Shown here in pieces: positions 1-7,261 of a stretch of 18,090 bases of DNA. The stretch lies in the NCBI GenBank assembly GCA_902780985.1, contig CACZHN010000086.1, positions 1 through 18,090 on the forward strand. Direction: 5' to 3'. The stretch is from an uncultured Lachnospiraceae bacterium (lineage in GTDB: Bacteria; Bacillota_A; Clostridia; Lachnospirales; Lachnospiraceae). The notes beneath the pieces were generated by a model. It saw only the letters and a program-made list of their open reading frames with translations. It searched no databases and was not told the origin of the DNA. The translations under genes and the position numbers were made by a program. Position 1 is the stretch's first letter, and each line of letters starts with the position of its first letter.

Positions 1-900
1 GCCTGTCTTCTCGACACATTCCTTCATCTCTCTCTGAAGGCTGTCATAATCATTATCGTTGGTTATCTTAAATACCTCTTCGTTAGGGAAGATACCGAAT
101 ACCGTAACATCATTCTTCTTACAGAGATCCGAAGCCTCATCAAGTTCTACAAGAGGCTTTCCCAGATTCTCCTGAGCGTTATCGGTAGACATTATGATAA
201 CTCTTGTTCTGTCCTCATCATCGAGATGCGGAAAACTGTAAAGACAAGAAGCAAGTCCTTCACCTATAAGGGAACTACCCTTCTGGTAGTTATTGATGAG
301 TGTACCCGCATCATAATACTCCAGTTCAGCCTGAAGCTCGTAGAATCTGTCCCACTCTTCTTCCGTAAGATCGTATCTGCTGTAGAAATCCATGTATTCT
401 TTCTGAAGCTCGAAGTATACCTTAAGGTCTTCCAGTTTCCTAAGAATGAAGTCGTAATCATCCGTCATCGGAACATAGAGCACTGTCGAGGTATTGTAGA
501 TCGTAATACCGAACCTGTCTCCGTCCAGACTCTTTACAACATCCTGAAGGCTGTCTACAAGATCGTAATTCAGATAACAGATGGAATAAGAAACGTCCAG
601 ATTAAGATAGATATCTCTCTTCTTTGTTCCGTTGCTTACCGTCTCTGTTTTAACCGGGCGAGCCATAAGTACAAGTGTTGTTATAACGGCTACGATGATA
701 CAGAACTCCATCGCCGCTCTCAGAGCTTTCTGAGCCACATAATACTTTCTGTACTCCGGAAGCTTTCTTACAAAGCTTGTGTTGGCAGCTCTTACACCGC
801 CTTTATATTTTGTTTTTTGTTTAAGTACATGAAGCAGGACCACCGCCACAATAAGTACCGGTATTCCTATCTTCAGAATTAATGGATACTTTAGTGCCAT
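1..900 (-). CDS. von Willebrand factor A (BatA-like) membrane protein, 3' end missing
   Basis: The reading frame starts at ATG 900 and is still open at base 1, giving 300 visible codons. A membrane segment lies at residues about 8-26 and a second at about 63-80. A VWA domain follows, with an intact MIDAS motif D-V-S-Y-S at residues 102-106, a small-residue loop near GSSLIGEG (208-215) and an acidic STDN at 238-241. In Bat-type proteins this metal site faces outside or the periplasm and binds a protein partner. Residues about 150-205 form a charged, tyrosine-rich stretch between the first MIDAS loop and the second, longer than I expect for a simple BatA. The start overlaps the stop of the preceding gene by 10 bases (ATGGCACTAA), which indicates translational coupling. 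It is the last visible gene of the MoxR operon. The family call is firm; the ligand is unknown, and a C-terminal membrane helix would lie off the window. Confidence 0.85.
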   Translation of the reverse strand, partial: MALKYPLILKIGIPVLIVAVVLLHVLKQKTKYKGGVRAANTSFVRKLPEYRKYYVAQKALRAAMEFCIIVAVITTLVLMARPVKTETVSNGTKKRDIYLNLDVSYSICYLNYDLVDSLQDVVKSLDGDRFGITIYNTSTVLYVPMTDDYDFILRKLEDLKVYFELQKEYMDFYSRYDLTEEEWDRFYELQAELEYYDAGTLINNYQKGSSLIGEGLASCLYSFPHLDDEDRTRVIIMSTDNAQENLGKPLVELDEASDLCKKNDVTVFGIFPNEEVFKITNDNDYDSLQREMKECVEKTG

Positions 901-1367
901 AACTCCAGAACCTTTCTGGTCTTATATATTGACTGATTAACATCCGCATAAGTGAAACGAGCAAATTCCGGCTCGTAGTACTCCTCTACCAGCTGTGTAA
1001 GAGCAGGTATATTTACCTTTCTTATCTCCGACAGAGTATACTTCTCAACGGGAATGCCCGTAGCCTCAAAGATAAATCCTCTGATACAGGAACTCATATT
1101 CTGATAAGCCTGTCTTATGGATATCTTTCCGCTGCGGAGGTCTGCCTCTATTCCACCCAGCTTTCCGAGATAATTCATTCTTATCTCCTGCATGGTCTTA
1201 GGCTTCGGTTTCTTGATCTTGATCTTCTTAGGTCTCTTCAGCGCATCTCCGAACTTCTTTCGGAAATATATCTGCAGAAAGATGACCGCTGCGATAAAGA
1301 CCAGTCCCAGCAAAAGCCAAATAAGCATATATGAAATTGGATCTTCAAGATCAACTGATATTCTCAT
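891..1367 (-). CDS. Small single-pass membrane protein of the MoxR/VWA operon (DUF4381-like position)
   Basis: With the ATG at 1367 the protein has 158 residues. A GAGAGG ribosome binding site lies about 7 bases upstream of that ATG; a TTG at 1382 would add five residues but lacks a good site. One strongly hydrophobic helix spans about residues 12-34. A very basic stretch follows (KRPKKIKIKKPKPKT), which predicts that the rest is cytoplasmic. The C-terminal half is a soluble helical domain with conserved-looking G-K-I-S-I-R-Q-A-Y, a G-I-P-V-E-K-Y-T-L-S-E-I block and a final E-F-A-R-F. This plan (one helix plus a cytoplasmic domain with an 'E-x-T-G-I-P...T-x-x-E-L' style motif) recalls the DUF4381-type proteins that sit between DUF58 and VWA genes in Bat operons. 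That match comes from memory and context, not from a search. The gene overlaps the DUF58 gene by 17 bases and the VWA gene by 10, so the unit is translationally coupled. Confidence 0.75.
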   Translation of the reverse strand: MRISVDLEDPISYMLIWLLLGLVFIAAVIFLQIYFRKKFGDALKRPKKIKIKKPKPKTMQEIRMNYLGKLGGIEADLRSGKISIRQAYQNMSSCIRGFIFEATGIPVEKYTLSEIRKVNIPALTQLVEEYYEPEFARFTYADVNQSIYKTRKVLELWH

Positions 1368-2226
1368 GCCTGTGCCTCTCAAACAGTTCTACTACTTTAT
1401 CTATAATATCCGCCTCACGGCTTATGGATACCATTGATACACCGTACCTTCTGTACAGCTTTTCCAGATTCTCTATTCTGGACTTTCTCTCCTGCCACTC
1501 AGCCTGATACAGCTTTTCTCTGTGGGCAGTATATTCATCCTCATATCTCTTACGCTCAACATCATATACGTCATAGCCGTACATATATGCGTCTTCCACA
1601 TTTATTATAAGAAGGTCGTTGTTCACGGTTACCTTGCGGAGGATCTTTTCATCGATCTGCTGTATGCCCGCCATATCCGTAACACATACGATGACCATCT
1701 TTCTTCTGATACTTTCGGAAATGTAATCCAGCAGTCCGGCCATACCGGTCTTTCCGCCGCTTCCTATATTCTGTCTGCAGCGCACCATAAGGTTTTCGAA
1801 ATGCGCCGCTCCCGACTTGAAGTAGCTGAAATCTATTCCGCCTCTTGTATCCTGCATCAGTGCAAAATCATCTCCGTGCTTATCCACCAGATAAGCGATG
1901 GTACCGAAGGCATCTATTGCGATCTCGGACTTTTCCTCGTATTCGGAAGTATCCGCCAACATCTTCTCTCCCGTATCTACTACGAAGAGAACGTTATGCT
2001 TCCTCTCCGCAATGAATCTTCTTACAAGTGTCTTACCCGTCTTGGACGAGGATTTCCAGTCGATATCCTTGATGTTGTCTCCGTAGGCATATTCCCTGAG
2101 ATCATCGAAATCAAGACTGCGTCCTCTGAAAACGGAAGTGAAATCACCGTCAAGAACATTGGAAGTCTTTCTGTTGGTATAAAGAGAAACCTGAGCTCTT
2201 ATTTTCGACAGATTATCATAATCCAT
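1351..2226 (-). CDS. DUF58 domain protein (MoxR partner)
   Basis: This 291-residue soluble protein starts at ATG 2226 with GAGGA 7 bases upstream. The DUF58 signature is clear at about residues 35-70: R-G-R-S-L-D-F-D-D-L-R-E-Y, then Y-G-D-N-I-K-D-I-D-W-K and R-R-F. DUF58 proteins are usually encoded directly after MoxR ATPases and are thought to be remodelled by them or to deliver them to VWA partners. A VWA-like fold follows, but its first metal-binding loop reads V-D-T-G-E-K-M (residues 83-89) where D-x-S-x-S would be expected, so the metal site looks degenerate. No membrane helix is visible; many DUF58 proteins carry two N-terminal helices, so this is the short cytoplasmic form. It begins 11 bases after the MoxR stop and its 3' end overlaps the next gene. 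Confidence 0.9.
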   Translation of the reverse strand: MDYDNLSKIRAQVSLYTNRKTSNVLDGDFTSVFRGRSLDFDDLREYAYGDNIKDIDWKSSSKTGKTLVRRFIAERKHNVLFVVDTGEKMLADTSEYEEKSEIAIDAFGTIAYLVDKHGDDFALMQDTRGGIDFSYFKSGAAHFENLMVRCRQNIGSGGKTGMAGLLDYISESIRRKMVIVCVTDMAGIQQIDEKILRKVTVNNDLLIINVEDAYMYGYDVYDVERKRYEDEYTAHREKLYQAEWQERKSRIENLEKLYRRYGVSMVSISREADIIDKVVELFERHRHENIS

Positions 2227-2237
2227 ATATTTATCCT

Positions 2238-3242
2238 CTACGGAGCCTGAATTGTATTAACGATCTGATCTATGATGTTCTCAACAGTTACATTGTCTGC
2301 TACGGCTGAGTAGTTCAGCTCGATCCTGTGACGAAGAACCTGATGTCTGAGGAGCTTTACATCATCCGGTGTAACATAAGTTCTTCCGTATATAAGTGCA
2401 ACAGCCTTAGCGATCTTCATAAATGCGATGGATGCTCTCGGGCTGGCACCGAGTCTTACGTACTTGCTGAATTCCTGAGGAAGAAGCTTATCCGTACGTC
2501 TTGTTGCATCTACGATGTAGGAAATGTACTTCTTGATAACAGGATCAACGTAAACTCTCTCGGCAATATCCTGAACATTATCAACGTCCTTGATGGTAAG
2601 AACCGCAGGAGTCTTCTTGATACTTCCTGCCTCGATACGATTAAGGATCTCTGTCTCTTCATCAGGAGTAGGATATGTGATCTTCTCCTTAATGATGAAA
2701 CGGTCTGTCTGTGCTTCGGAAAGAAGATATGTACCTTCCTGCTCGATAGGGTTCTGAGTTGCGATAACGATAAATACATCGTTCGGCATCTTGTATGTCT
2801 CACCGCCGATGGTCACCTGTCTCTCCTGCATGGCCTCGAGCATGGCACTCTGTGTCTTTGCACTTGAACGGTTTATCTCGTCAAGCAGGACAAAGTTTGC
2901 AAATACAGGTCCCAGGTTTGTTTCAAACTTACCTGTAGACTGATTGTAAATCTGAGTACCTATGATATCACTCGGTAAAAGATCCGGTGTACACTGAATT
3001 CTTGAAAACTTTCCGTCAACCGCATCGGAAATTGTCTTTGCGGCTGTAGTCTTTGCAAGACCCGGAACAGACTCAATAAGTACATGTCCGTCTGCTATTA
3101 TGGATGCAACCAGCGCAAACTTAAGATTCTGCTGGCCTACTACCTTCGCGTCGAAATAATCCGAAAGCTTTTTGATGGTATCCTGAGCGTAATCAAATTC
3201 CTCTCTGGTGATACCTGCATTCTGATCTTTAATCGGATCCAT
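2238..3242 (-). CDS. MoxR family AAA+ ATPase
   Basis: This protein has 334 residues and starts at ATG 3242 behind a strong AGGAGG. It has the MoxR type of Walker A, E-S-V-P-G-L-A-K-T (residues 57-65), which departs from the classical GxxxxGK[ST] in the way MoxR proteins do. Walker B is V-L-L-D-E-I-N at 118-124 followed by R-S-S-A-K-T-Q, and sensor 1 is A-T-Q-N-P at 161-165 followed by Q-E-G-T-Y-L-L-S-E-A-Q-T-D-R-F. The C-terminal lid domain contains a G-A-S-P-R-A sensor 2 region. MoxR ATPases act as chaperone-like remodelling machines with VWA and DUF58 partners, often for envelope or metal-cofactor proteins. This is the first gene of a four-gene operon with a consensus promoter at 3400-3428. 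Its cellular client cannot be read from the sequence. Confidence 0.95.
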   Translation of the reverse strand: MDPIKDQNAGITREEFDYAQDTIKKLSDYFDAKVVGQQNLKFALVASIIADGHVLIESVPGLAKTTAAKTISDAVDGKFSRIQCTPDLLPSDIIGTQIYNQSTGKFETNLGPVFANFVLLDEINRSSAKTQSAMLEAMQERQVTIGGETYKMPNDVFIVIATQNPIEQEGTYLLSEAQTDRFIIKEKITYPTPDEETEILNRIEAGSIKKTPAVLTIKDVDNVQDIAERVYVDPVIKKYISYIVDATRRTDKLLPQEFSKYVRLGASPRASIAFMKIAKAVALIYGRTYVTPDDVKLLRHQVLRHRIELNYSAVADNVTVENIIDQIVNTIQAP

Positions 3243-3330
3243 ATTATTTGTTCCTCCTCAAATATACTATCTATTTTGGGTAATTAATTAATGTACGTTA
3301 AAACACACAAAGATTATTATATCACAGCTT

Positions 3331-3377
3331 CAATGCATGTTATACGATAATCTTTACGAATTGTATAACATGCATTG
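3331..3377. repeat. Perfect 15-bp inverted repeat in the MoxR leader
   Basis: The arm CAATGCATGTTATAC (3331-3345) is matched exactly by GTATAACATGCATTG (3363-3377), with a 17-base spacer. It lies about 90 bases upstream of the MoxR start and downstream of the predicted transcription start, so it would form a hairpin in the 5' leader RNA. It is AT-rich and is not followed by a T-run on either strand, so it does not look like an ordinary intrinsic terminator. It could be a paired DNA operator, a leader stabiliser or a processing site. Confidence 0.85.
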
Positions 3378-3390
3378 TTATTATCATTAT

Positions 3391-3440
3391 GATATTATCA
3401 TTATATATTCACAAAATTATTTTGTCAACAGATATTATCA
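3391..3440. repeat. Repeated decamer GATATTATCA flanking the promoter core
   Basis: GATATTATCA occurs at 3391-3400 and again at 3431-3440, exactly 40 bases apart, so the copies lie immediately outside the -10 and -35 boxes. Each holds the small palindrome GATA-T-TATC. Read on the minus strand, the motif TGATAAT occurs at 3440-3434, 3400-3394 and 3386-3380. ATTATCATTAT is also directly repeated at 3380-3390 and 3394-3404. The region is AT-rich, so some of this may be chance, but the position around the promoter suggests operator sites. Confidence 0.55.
3400..3428 (-). promoter_or_regulatory. Consensus sigma-A promoter of the MoxR operon
   Basis: On the minus strand TTGACA (3428-3423) is followed after exactly 17 bases by TATAAT (3405-3400). 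Both hexamers match the consensus perfectly. Transcription should start near 3393, giving a leader of about 150 bases before the MoxR ATG at 3242. The 15-bp palindrome ACAAAAT-T-ATTTTGT (3411-3425) fills most of the spacer and covers half of the -35 box. This layout suits a repressor site. A promoter with perfect hexamers usually needs repression to be regulated, but that is inference. Confidence 0.85.
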
Positions 3441-3462
3441 AAATATTTATATGTGTCTGATC

Positions 3463-5133
3463 TTAGTATCCGGCAGACGCGCTGTATACGGTTCCGTCAA
3501 TAGCATTGATCTGTATAAAACTTCCTTCTCCTATCAGTTTTCCTTCCGCATCATAGCATACTCCGCTGAAATCCCATACGGGAACCAGAAGTGCTCCGCT
3601 GAAGTCATTTGGTTCGGAAACCTTAGTATATGAAAGAGATATATCCGTAATCTTTATATTAAACTCCATCGGTCCGGCTTCCTGATACAGGAATGAATCG
3701 AAGGACGGCATAGAATTCAGAACTTCCAGCTGTGAAGCCATGTATATATCCTTTATCTCTTCAAAATCCTTAAGCTTGCTGTTTTCCACAACGGTCTCTT
3801 CCGCTGTAAGAGGATCTCCTATGATCAGTCCCACTACACCGTTGTCATTGACCATCATCTCAACGTATTCTCCGCTCCATATGGTCTTGCTGTAATCTCC
3901 TCCCGAATAGGAATCGGCATACTTTTCTCCGTAATCCTCTACGGCATTTCCGTTCACGCCCCTTTCGAATACGATATCCCAGGCTCTGCCGGCGGTAACA
4001 TCATATGTATATGTACCGTCATCGGCTTTGGTATTTACTACATTATCATAGCCGATCAGATAGCTGTCCTCTGCTGTTACCGGAATATATTGTTTACCGT
4101 ATCCCAGTTTTTCCAGCATTTCCTCAGCCTGCTGCAATGCCTCTTCTTTTGAAAGATTATTGGTCTCCTTTGTACTTTCCGAAATTCTGTATCCCTTAAA
4201 ATCCGGGTCCCTGTCGCCTGAACCTACAATCTGGATAACATTTCCTTCTTCGTCAAACTCCGGTTCTCCGGGGGCCGAAGGCTCTCCGATAGGAGTCTCG
4301 GGATTGTTTTCGAAATCACCTACATATTCTATTCCCTTTTCAACAGGCCATGTATAAACATTCATACACGGAAGAACAAGTCCATTGGGGACGAAATAAT
4401 CTTTACTCTTAAAGAACTTCAGTGAAGATCCGTAATTTTCCGTATTTATGACCGAAAAGCTTGCGTAGCTTCCGTCAGAACCATCCGTTACTCCGTAGAA
4501 CAGCTCTCCGTCTCTTGCAAGGTCCGAATAGTACCAGCCATACAATTCCGTATCACTGTAGTCCGCTGCTTTTTCATTTACACTGAAGAGTTCCGTATCA
4601 ACCGGATATGCACTTACATCTTCATAACAAACAAGCCCTCTGTACTGTGACTCATCTATGCTCCACAGATCCTCTCCGCTCTTCTTTACACGCTCAATCT
4701 CGGGATCCATAACTCTGATCCCATCATACAGCTGTACATCTCCGAGAAGTGCCTCCTTGGCTTTCTTCATGGTTTCACTATCTATCTTGTTTCTTGTGAC
4801 CTTTACCAGAGGATAACTGTCGCATTCCGTAAGATTCACCGGTGCGTCTACATCAACCTTTATAACACCGTTGTCGCTTTCCAGTATTGTACTGAAATCA
4901 TCTATCTTCTTTGTCTTTGCTGCGGTTCCTTCCGGAACAGCTGCTCCGTCGGTGGTATAATCAACGGATTCTTCCGTCTTACCGGCCTCATTCACCATAT
5001 CGCCTATGTTCTTCTCTGTGGCTAGAGGTGCTCTCTCCGCTGCAGCCTGTTTTTCTCCCGTGCACCCCGATACAGACATCATCAGACATCCCATCATAAG
5101 TGCAGCCCCTGTTCCTTTTATCTTCTTAATCAT
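3463..5133 (-). CDS. Large lipoprotein of the CapA/two-component operon, possible sensor accessory
   Basis: Three in-frame starts exist. The ATG at 5133 is preferred because it gives a clean lipoprotein signal: M-I-K-K-I-K, a hydrophobic stretch, and lipobox V-S-G-C with the lipidated cysteine at residue 24. AAGGAGG lies 11 bases upstream of it and only 2 bases upstream of the alternative ATG 5142. The mature protein of about 530 residues is acidic and extracytoplasmic, with a low-complexity linker after the cysteine. I recognise no enzyme motif. The C-terminus, L-L-V-P-V-W-D-F-S-G, then N-A-I-D-G-T-V-Y, is typical of PepSY/YycI-like folds found in accessory proteins of two-component systems. 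I suspect a Lachnospiraceae-specific family (DUF6034-like), from memory only. The gene follows the histidine kinase by 59 bases and is the last of the operon, so a role in tuning that kinase is plausible. Confidence 0.8.
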   Translation of the reverse strand: MIKKIKGTGAALMMGCLMMSVSGCTGEKQAAAERAPLATEKNIGDMVNEAGKTEESVDYTTDGAAVPEGTAAKTKKIDDFSTILESDNGVIKVDVDAPVNLTECDSYPLVKVTRNKIDSETMKKAKEALLGDVQLYDGIRVMDPEIERVKKSGEDLWSIDESQYRGLVCYEDVSAYPVDTELFSVNEKAADYSDTELYGWYYSDLARDGELFYGVTDGSDGSYASFSVINTENYGSSLKFFKSKDYFVPNGLVLPCMNVYTWPVEKGIEYVGDFENNPETPIGEPSAPGEPEFDEEGNVIQIVGSGDRDPDFKGYRISESTKETNNLSKEEALQQAEEMLEKLGYGKQYIPVTAEDSYLIGYDNVVNTKADDGTYTYDVTAGRAWDIVFERGVNGNAVEDYGEKYADSYSGGDYSKTIWSGEYVEMMVNDNGVVGLIIGDPLTAEETVVENSKLKDFEEIKDIYMASQLEVLNSMPSFDSFLYQEAGPMEFNIKITDISLSYTKVSEPNDFSGALLVPVWDFSGVCYDAEGKLIGEGSFIQINAIDGTVYSASAGY

Positions 5134-5173
5134 TTTTACCATTTCCTCCTTGGAATATTTATCATGGTAAAAA
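5133..5173 (-). promoter_or_regulatory. Inverted repeat that encloses the lipoprotein initiation site
   Basis: On the plus strand TTTTTACCAT (5133-5142) pairs perfectly with ATGGTAAAAA (5164-5173). In the mRNA this gives a 10-bp stem with a 21-base loop. The loop carries the Shine-Dalgarno AAGGAGG (5151-5145). The 3' arm begins with the ATG at 5142 and ends at the A of the ATG at 5133, so both candidate start codons lie in or at the stem. Such a hairpin could limit or gate translation. The stem is AT-rich, so its stability would be modest. Confidence 0.65.
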
Positions 5174-5192
5174 GATACATCCAAACCTTAAA

Positions 5193-6587
5193 TCAAGTAT
5201 TCCTGTTTTTGTAAACAAGTTGTAAACTCTTGATCCTTATCACCGTTCCTTCACCAACCTTGCTGGATATCTCCATGGTAAGTCCCAGCTTATCCACGAT
5301 AAGCTTTATGATAGAGAGCCCCAGTCCCGCTCCGCCTTCTTTACGGGATCTGGATTTATCCACCATATAGAACGGTTCCGTGATGGAAGACAGTTCGTCT
5401 TCGGGAATTCCTATTCCCTCATCCCTTACAGTAAGGCTGTCATCCTTAAGTTCCAGCCACACTCTTCCGCCGGGATTGCTGGCTTTTATACTGTTATCCA
5501 CCAGATTTATGATCACATCTTTTATCAGATCCTCGTCGGTGCAGATCATTTCCGCATCGCATTCGGTTATCAGCTTTACTTCCTTTTCCTTAAGTCTTAC
5601 GGACACCGTATCGGATACGCTTTCCAGAAGTTCCTCAGCGTCAATGTTTTTCTTTTCCGCTACGTCTCCGTCGGAAAGGCTGAGGAGCTGCATCATTTTC
5701 TTGGATAATCTTCCCAGTCTGTTGGTCTCCGAATATATATAGTAGAGTGCTTCGTTCTTCTGATCTTCGCTGAGCTTTGTGGTCAGCAGAGTTTCCGCAT
5801 AACCCGCTATCGCGGTCATTGGAGTTTTCAGTTCATGGGACAGGTTGCCCATCATAAGAGTCTTCTTATATTCGGACTCGGTAAGTTCCCTGTTACGTTC
5901 TTCCACTGCTTCCGCCATCTCGTTGAAACGTCCCGCCAGAACTCCTATCTCATCCGACGAAGATACATCCACACGTCGGGAATAATCTCCTTCCGCCATA
6001 TCCTCCGCTGCTTCTGTAAGCGCACTGAGAGGCGACAGAACTCCTCTGAGTACCAACGCCGCTACAGCAACTACCAGAAGAAGCATCCCCAGAGAAATGA
6101 GGATATAGTATATCGTGTACTGACGGATCTTCAAATATACATCGGTAATGTCATACAGCCTGTAGAAGCTGTAATCTCCTATATTCTTACAGTGTGCTAT
6201 ATACCTGCCATCGTCAAATAAAAGTTCGCTTCGTTTCCCGGTATCCACCATACCGGTATTGACAACATAAGCCGCTTCCCGCAGCTGATCAAAATCAAAA
6301 GCGGTAAGGTTATAGATTTCTTCTCCGTCATTCCTATATATAATATTTCTCCAGTTATTCTCGTTCTTATATACGATCCTGATCCTGGCTTCTACGGCAG
6401 TATCATCGCTGTCTTCCACCAGATCTTCAAACTTCGAAAAGGACTCGGAGGATATCATCATCGCCTCGCCGTAAGCATCACGGATCATACTGCTTCTCAG
6501 CATAAATAAAAGAACAATGCCGCTGACTATAACACTTACAGCAGCGGCAATACAGACAATTATGATCAGTTTATTTTTCAGTTTCAC
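5193..6587 (-). CDS. Sensor histidine kinase
   Basis: This 464-residue kinase starts at GTG 6587, and that G is also the last base of the regulator's TAG stop (TAGTG), so the two are translationally coupled. GAGGT lies about 7 bases upstream. Transmembrane helices lie at about residues 7-30 and 157-180 and enclose an extracytoplasmic domain of about 125 residues. A HAMP linker follows (181-235), then HisKA with S-H-E-L-K-T-P and phospho-acceptor His251. The ATPase domain has an N box around N361-N365, D-E-G-I-G-I-P (389-395) and G-G-A-G-L-G-L-S (418-425). It is an orthodox class I kinase that should phosphorylate the regulator encoded just upstream. The sensor domain shows no PAS or other family that I recognise. 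The flanking lipoprotein genes suggest an envelope signal, which is inference. Confidence 0.95.
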   Translation of the reverse strand: MKLKNKLIIIVCIAAAVSVIVSGIVLLFMLRSSMIRDAYGEAMMISSESFSKFEDLVEDSDDTAVEARIRIVYKNENNWRNIIYRNDGEEIYNLTAFDFDQLREAAYVVNTGMVDTGKRSELLFDDGRYIAHCKNIGDYSFYRLYDITDVYLKIRQYTIYYILISLGMLLLVVAVAALVLRGVLSPLSALTEAAEDMAEGDYSRRVDVSSSDEIGVLAGRFNEMAEAVEERNRELTESEYKKTLMMGNLSHELKTPMTAIAGYAETLLTTKLSEDQKNEALYYIYSETNRLGRLSKKMMQLLSLSDGDVAEKKNIDAEELLESVSDTVSVRLKEKEVKLITECDAEMICTDEDLIKDVIINLVDNSIKASNPGGRVWLELKDDSLTVRDEGIGIPEDELSSITEPFYMVDKSRSRKEGGAGLGLSIIKLIVDKLGLTMEISSKVGEGTVIRIKSLQLVYKNRNT

Positions 6588-7246
6588 TATTCTACCTCAA
6601 GTCTGTATCCGAATTTTGGAATTGTCTTTATGGCATCCTCAAGCCCCAGTTTCTTCCTGAGCTGTCCTATATGAACATCCACTGTTCTGGTTTCTCCCAC
6701 AAAATCAACTCCCCATACCATGGAGAGAAGCTTCTCCCGGGCTATGGCTTTATTCTTGTTTCGGATCAAGACTTCAAAAAGTTTAAACTCCATAGTCTTA
6801 AGATGGATCTCTTCTCCGTCACGTTTTACCTGCATTGCTTCAAAATCCACATCAAGACCGCATATTTTTTCGGTCTTATTCAAAGCTCCCGTACGTCCGA
6901 GAACTTTCTCTATTCTGACCATCAGTTCCAGAACTTCAAAGGGCTTCACGATATAATCCTCGGCGCCGCCTCTGAGTCCCGTAACTTTAGACGCTATATC
7001 ATCCTTGGCAGTAAGGAATATGGCAGGGATTCCTCTGGACTTTACCACTTCGAAAAGCTGAAATCCGTCCATCCCCGGAAGCATTACGTCCAGAAGAGCA
7101 AGACTGTAATCCGAATCCTCATTGAGAGAATCCGCCGCCTCCTGTCCGTTATTATAAACAACCGCCTGATATCCCGCGCACTCGAGATTTACCGCGATCA
7201 TTCTCGCTATTGCTTCTTCATCTTCAACCACCAGTATTCTAAGCAT
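6587..7246 (-). CDS. OmpR/PhoB-family response regulator
   Basis: The ATG at 7246 is chosen because AAGGAT sits 7 bases upstream; a GTG at 7252 would add two residues but is too close to that site. This gives 219 residues. The receiver domain has acidic E8-D9-E10, phospho-acceptor D53 in L-L-D-V-M-L-P-G-M-D-G, the T of F-L-T-A-K and the K of Y-I-V-K-P-F. The C-terminal winged helix is typical of OmpR/PhoB: L-K-T-M-E-F-K-L-F-E near its start and T-V-D-V-H-I-G-Q-L-R-K-K-L-G in the recognition helix, ending G-Y-R-L-E-V-E. It begins 15 bases after the CapA stop and overlaps the kinase start by one base. It probably controls its own operon, but no direct-repeat operator is obvious upstream of capA. 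Confidence 0.95.
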   Translation of the reverse strand: MLRILVVEDEEAIARMIAVNLECAGYQAVVYNNGQEAADSLNEDSDYSLALLDVMLPGMDGFQLFEVVKSRGIPAIFLTAKDDIASKVTGLRGGAEDYIVKPFEVLELMVRIEKVLGRTGALNKTEKICGLDVDFEAMQVKRDGEEIHLKTMEFKLFEVLIRNKNKAIAREKLLSMVWGVDFVGETRTVDVHIGQLRKKLGLEDAIKTIPKFGYRLEVE

Positions 7247-7261
7247 TTCCACTATCCTTCA

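Noticed and set aside
226..882. A 218-codon plus-strand frame opposite the VWA gene
   Set aside because: It is antisense to an intact VWA domain with a MIDAS motif, and its translation shows no recognisable domain.
3331..3377. Reading the 15-bp inverted repeat as a terminator of the lipoprotein operon
   Set aside because: The stem is AT-rich, no T-run follows on either strand, and it lies downstream of the perfect promoter for the next operon.
5134..5184. TTG start at 5184 for the large lipoprotein
   Set aside because: It would bury the lipoprotein signal behind 17 polar residues, and it lies upstream of the AAGGAGG that serves the ATGs at 5142 and 5133.
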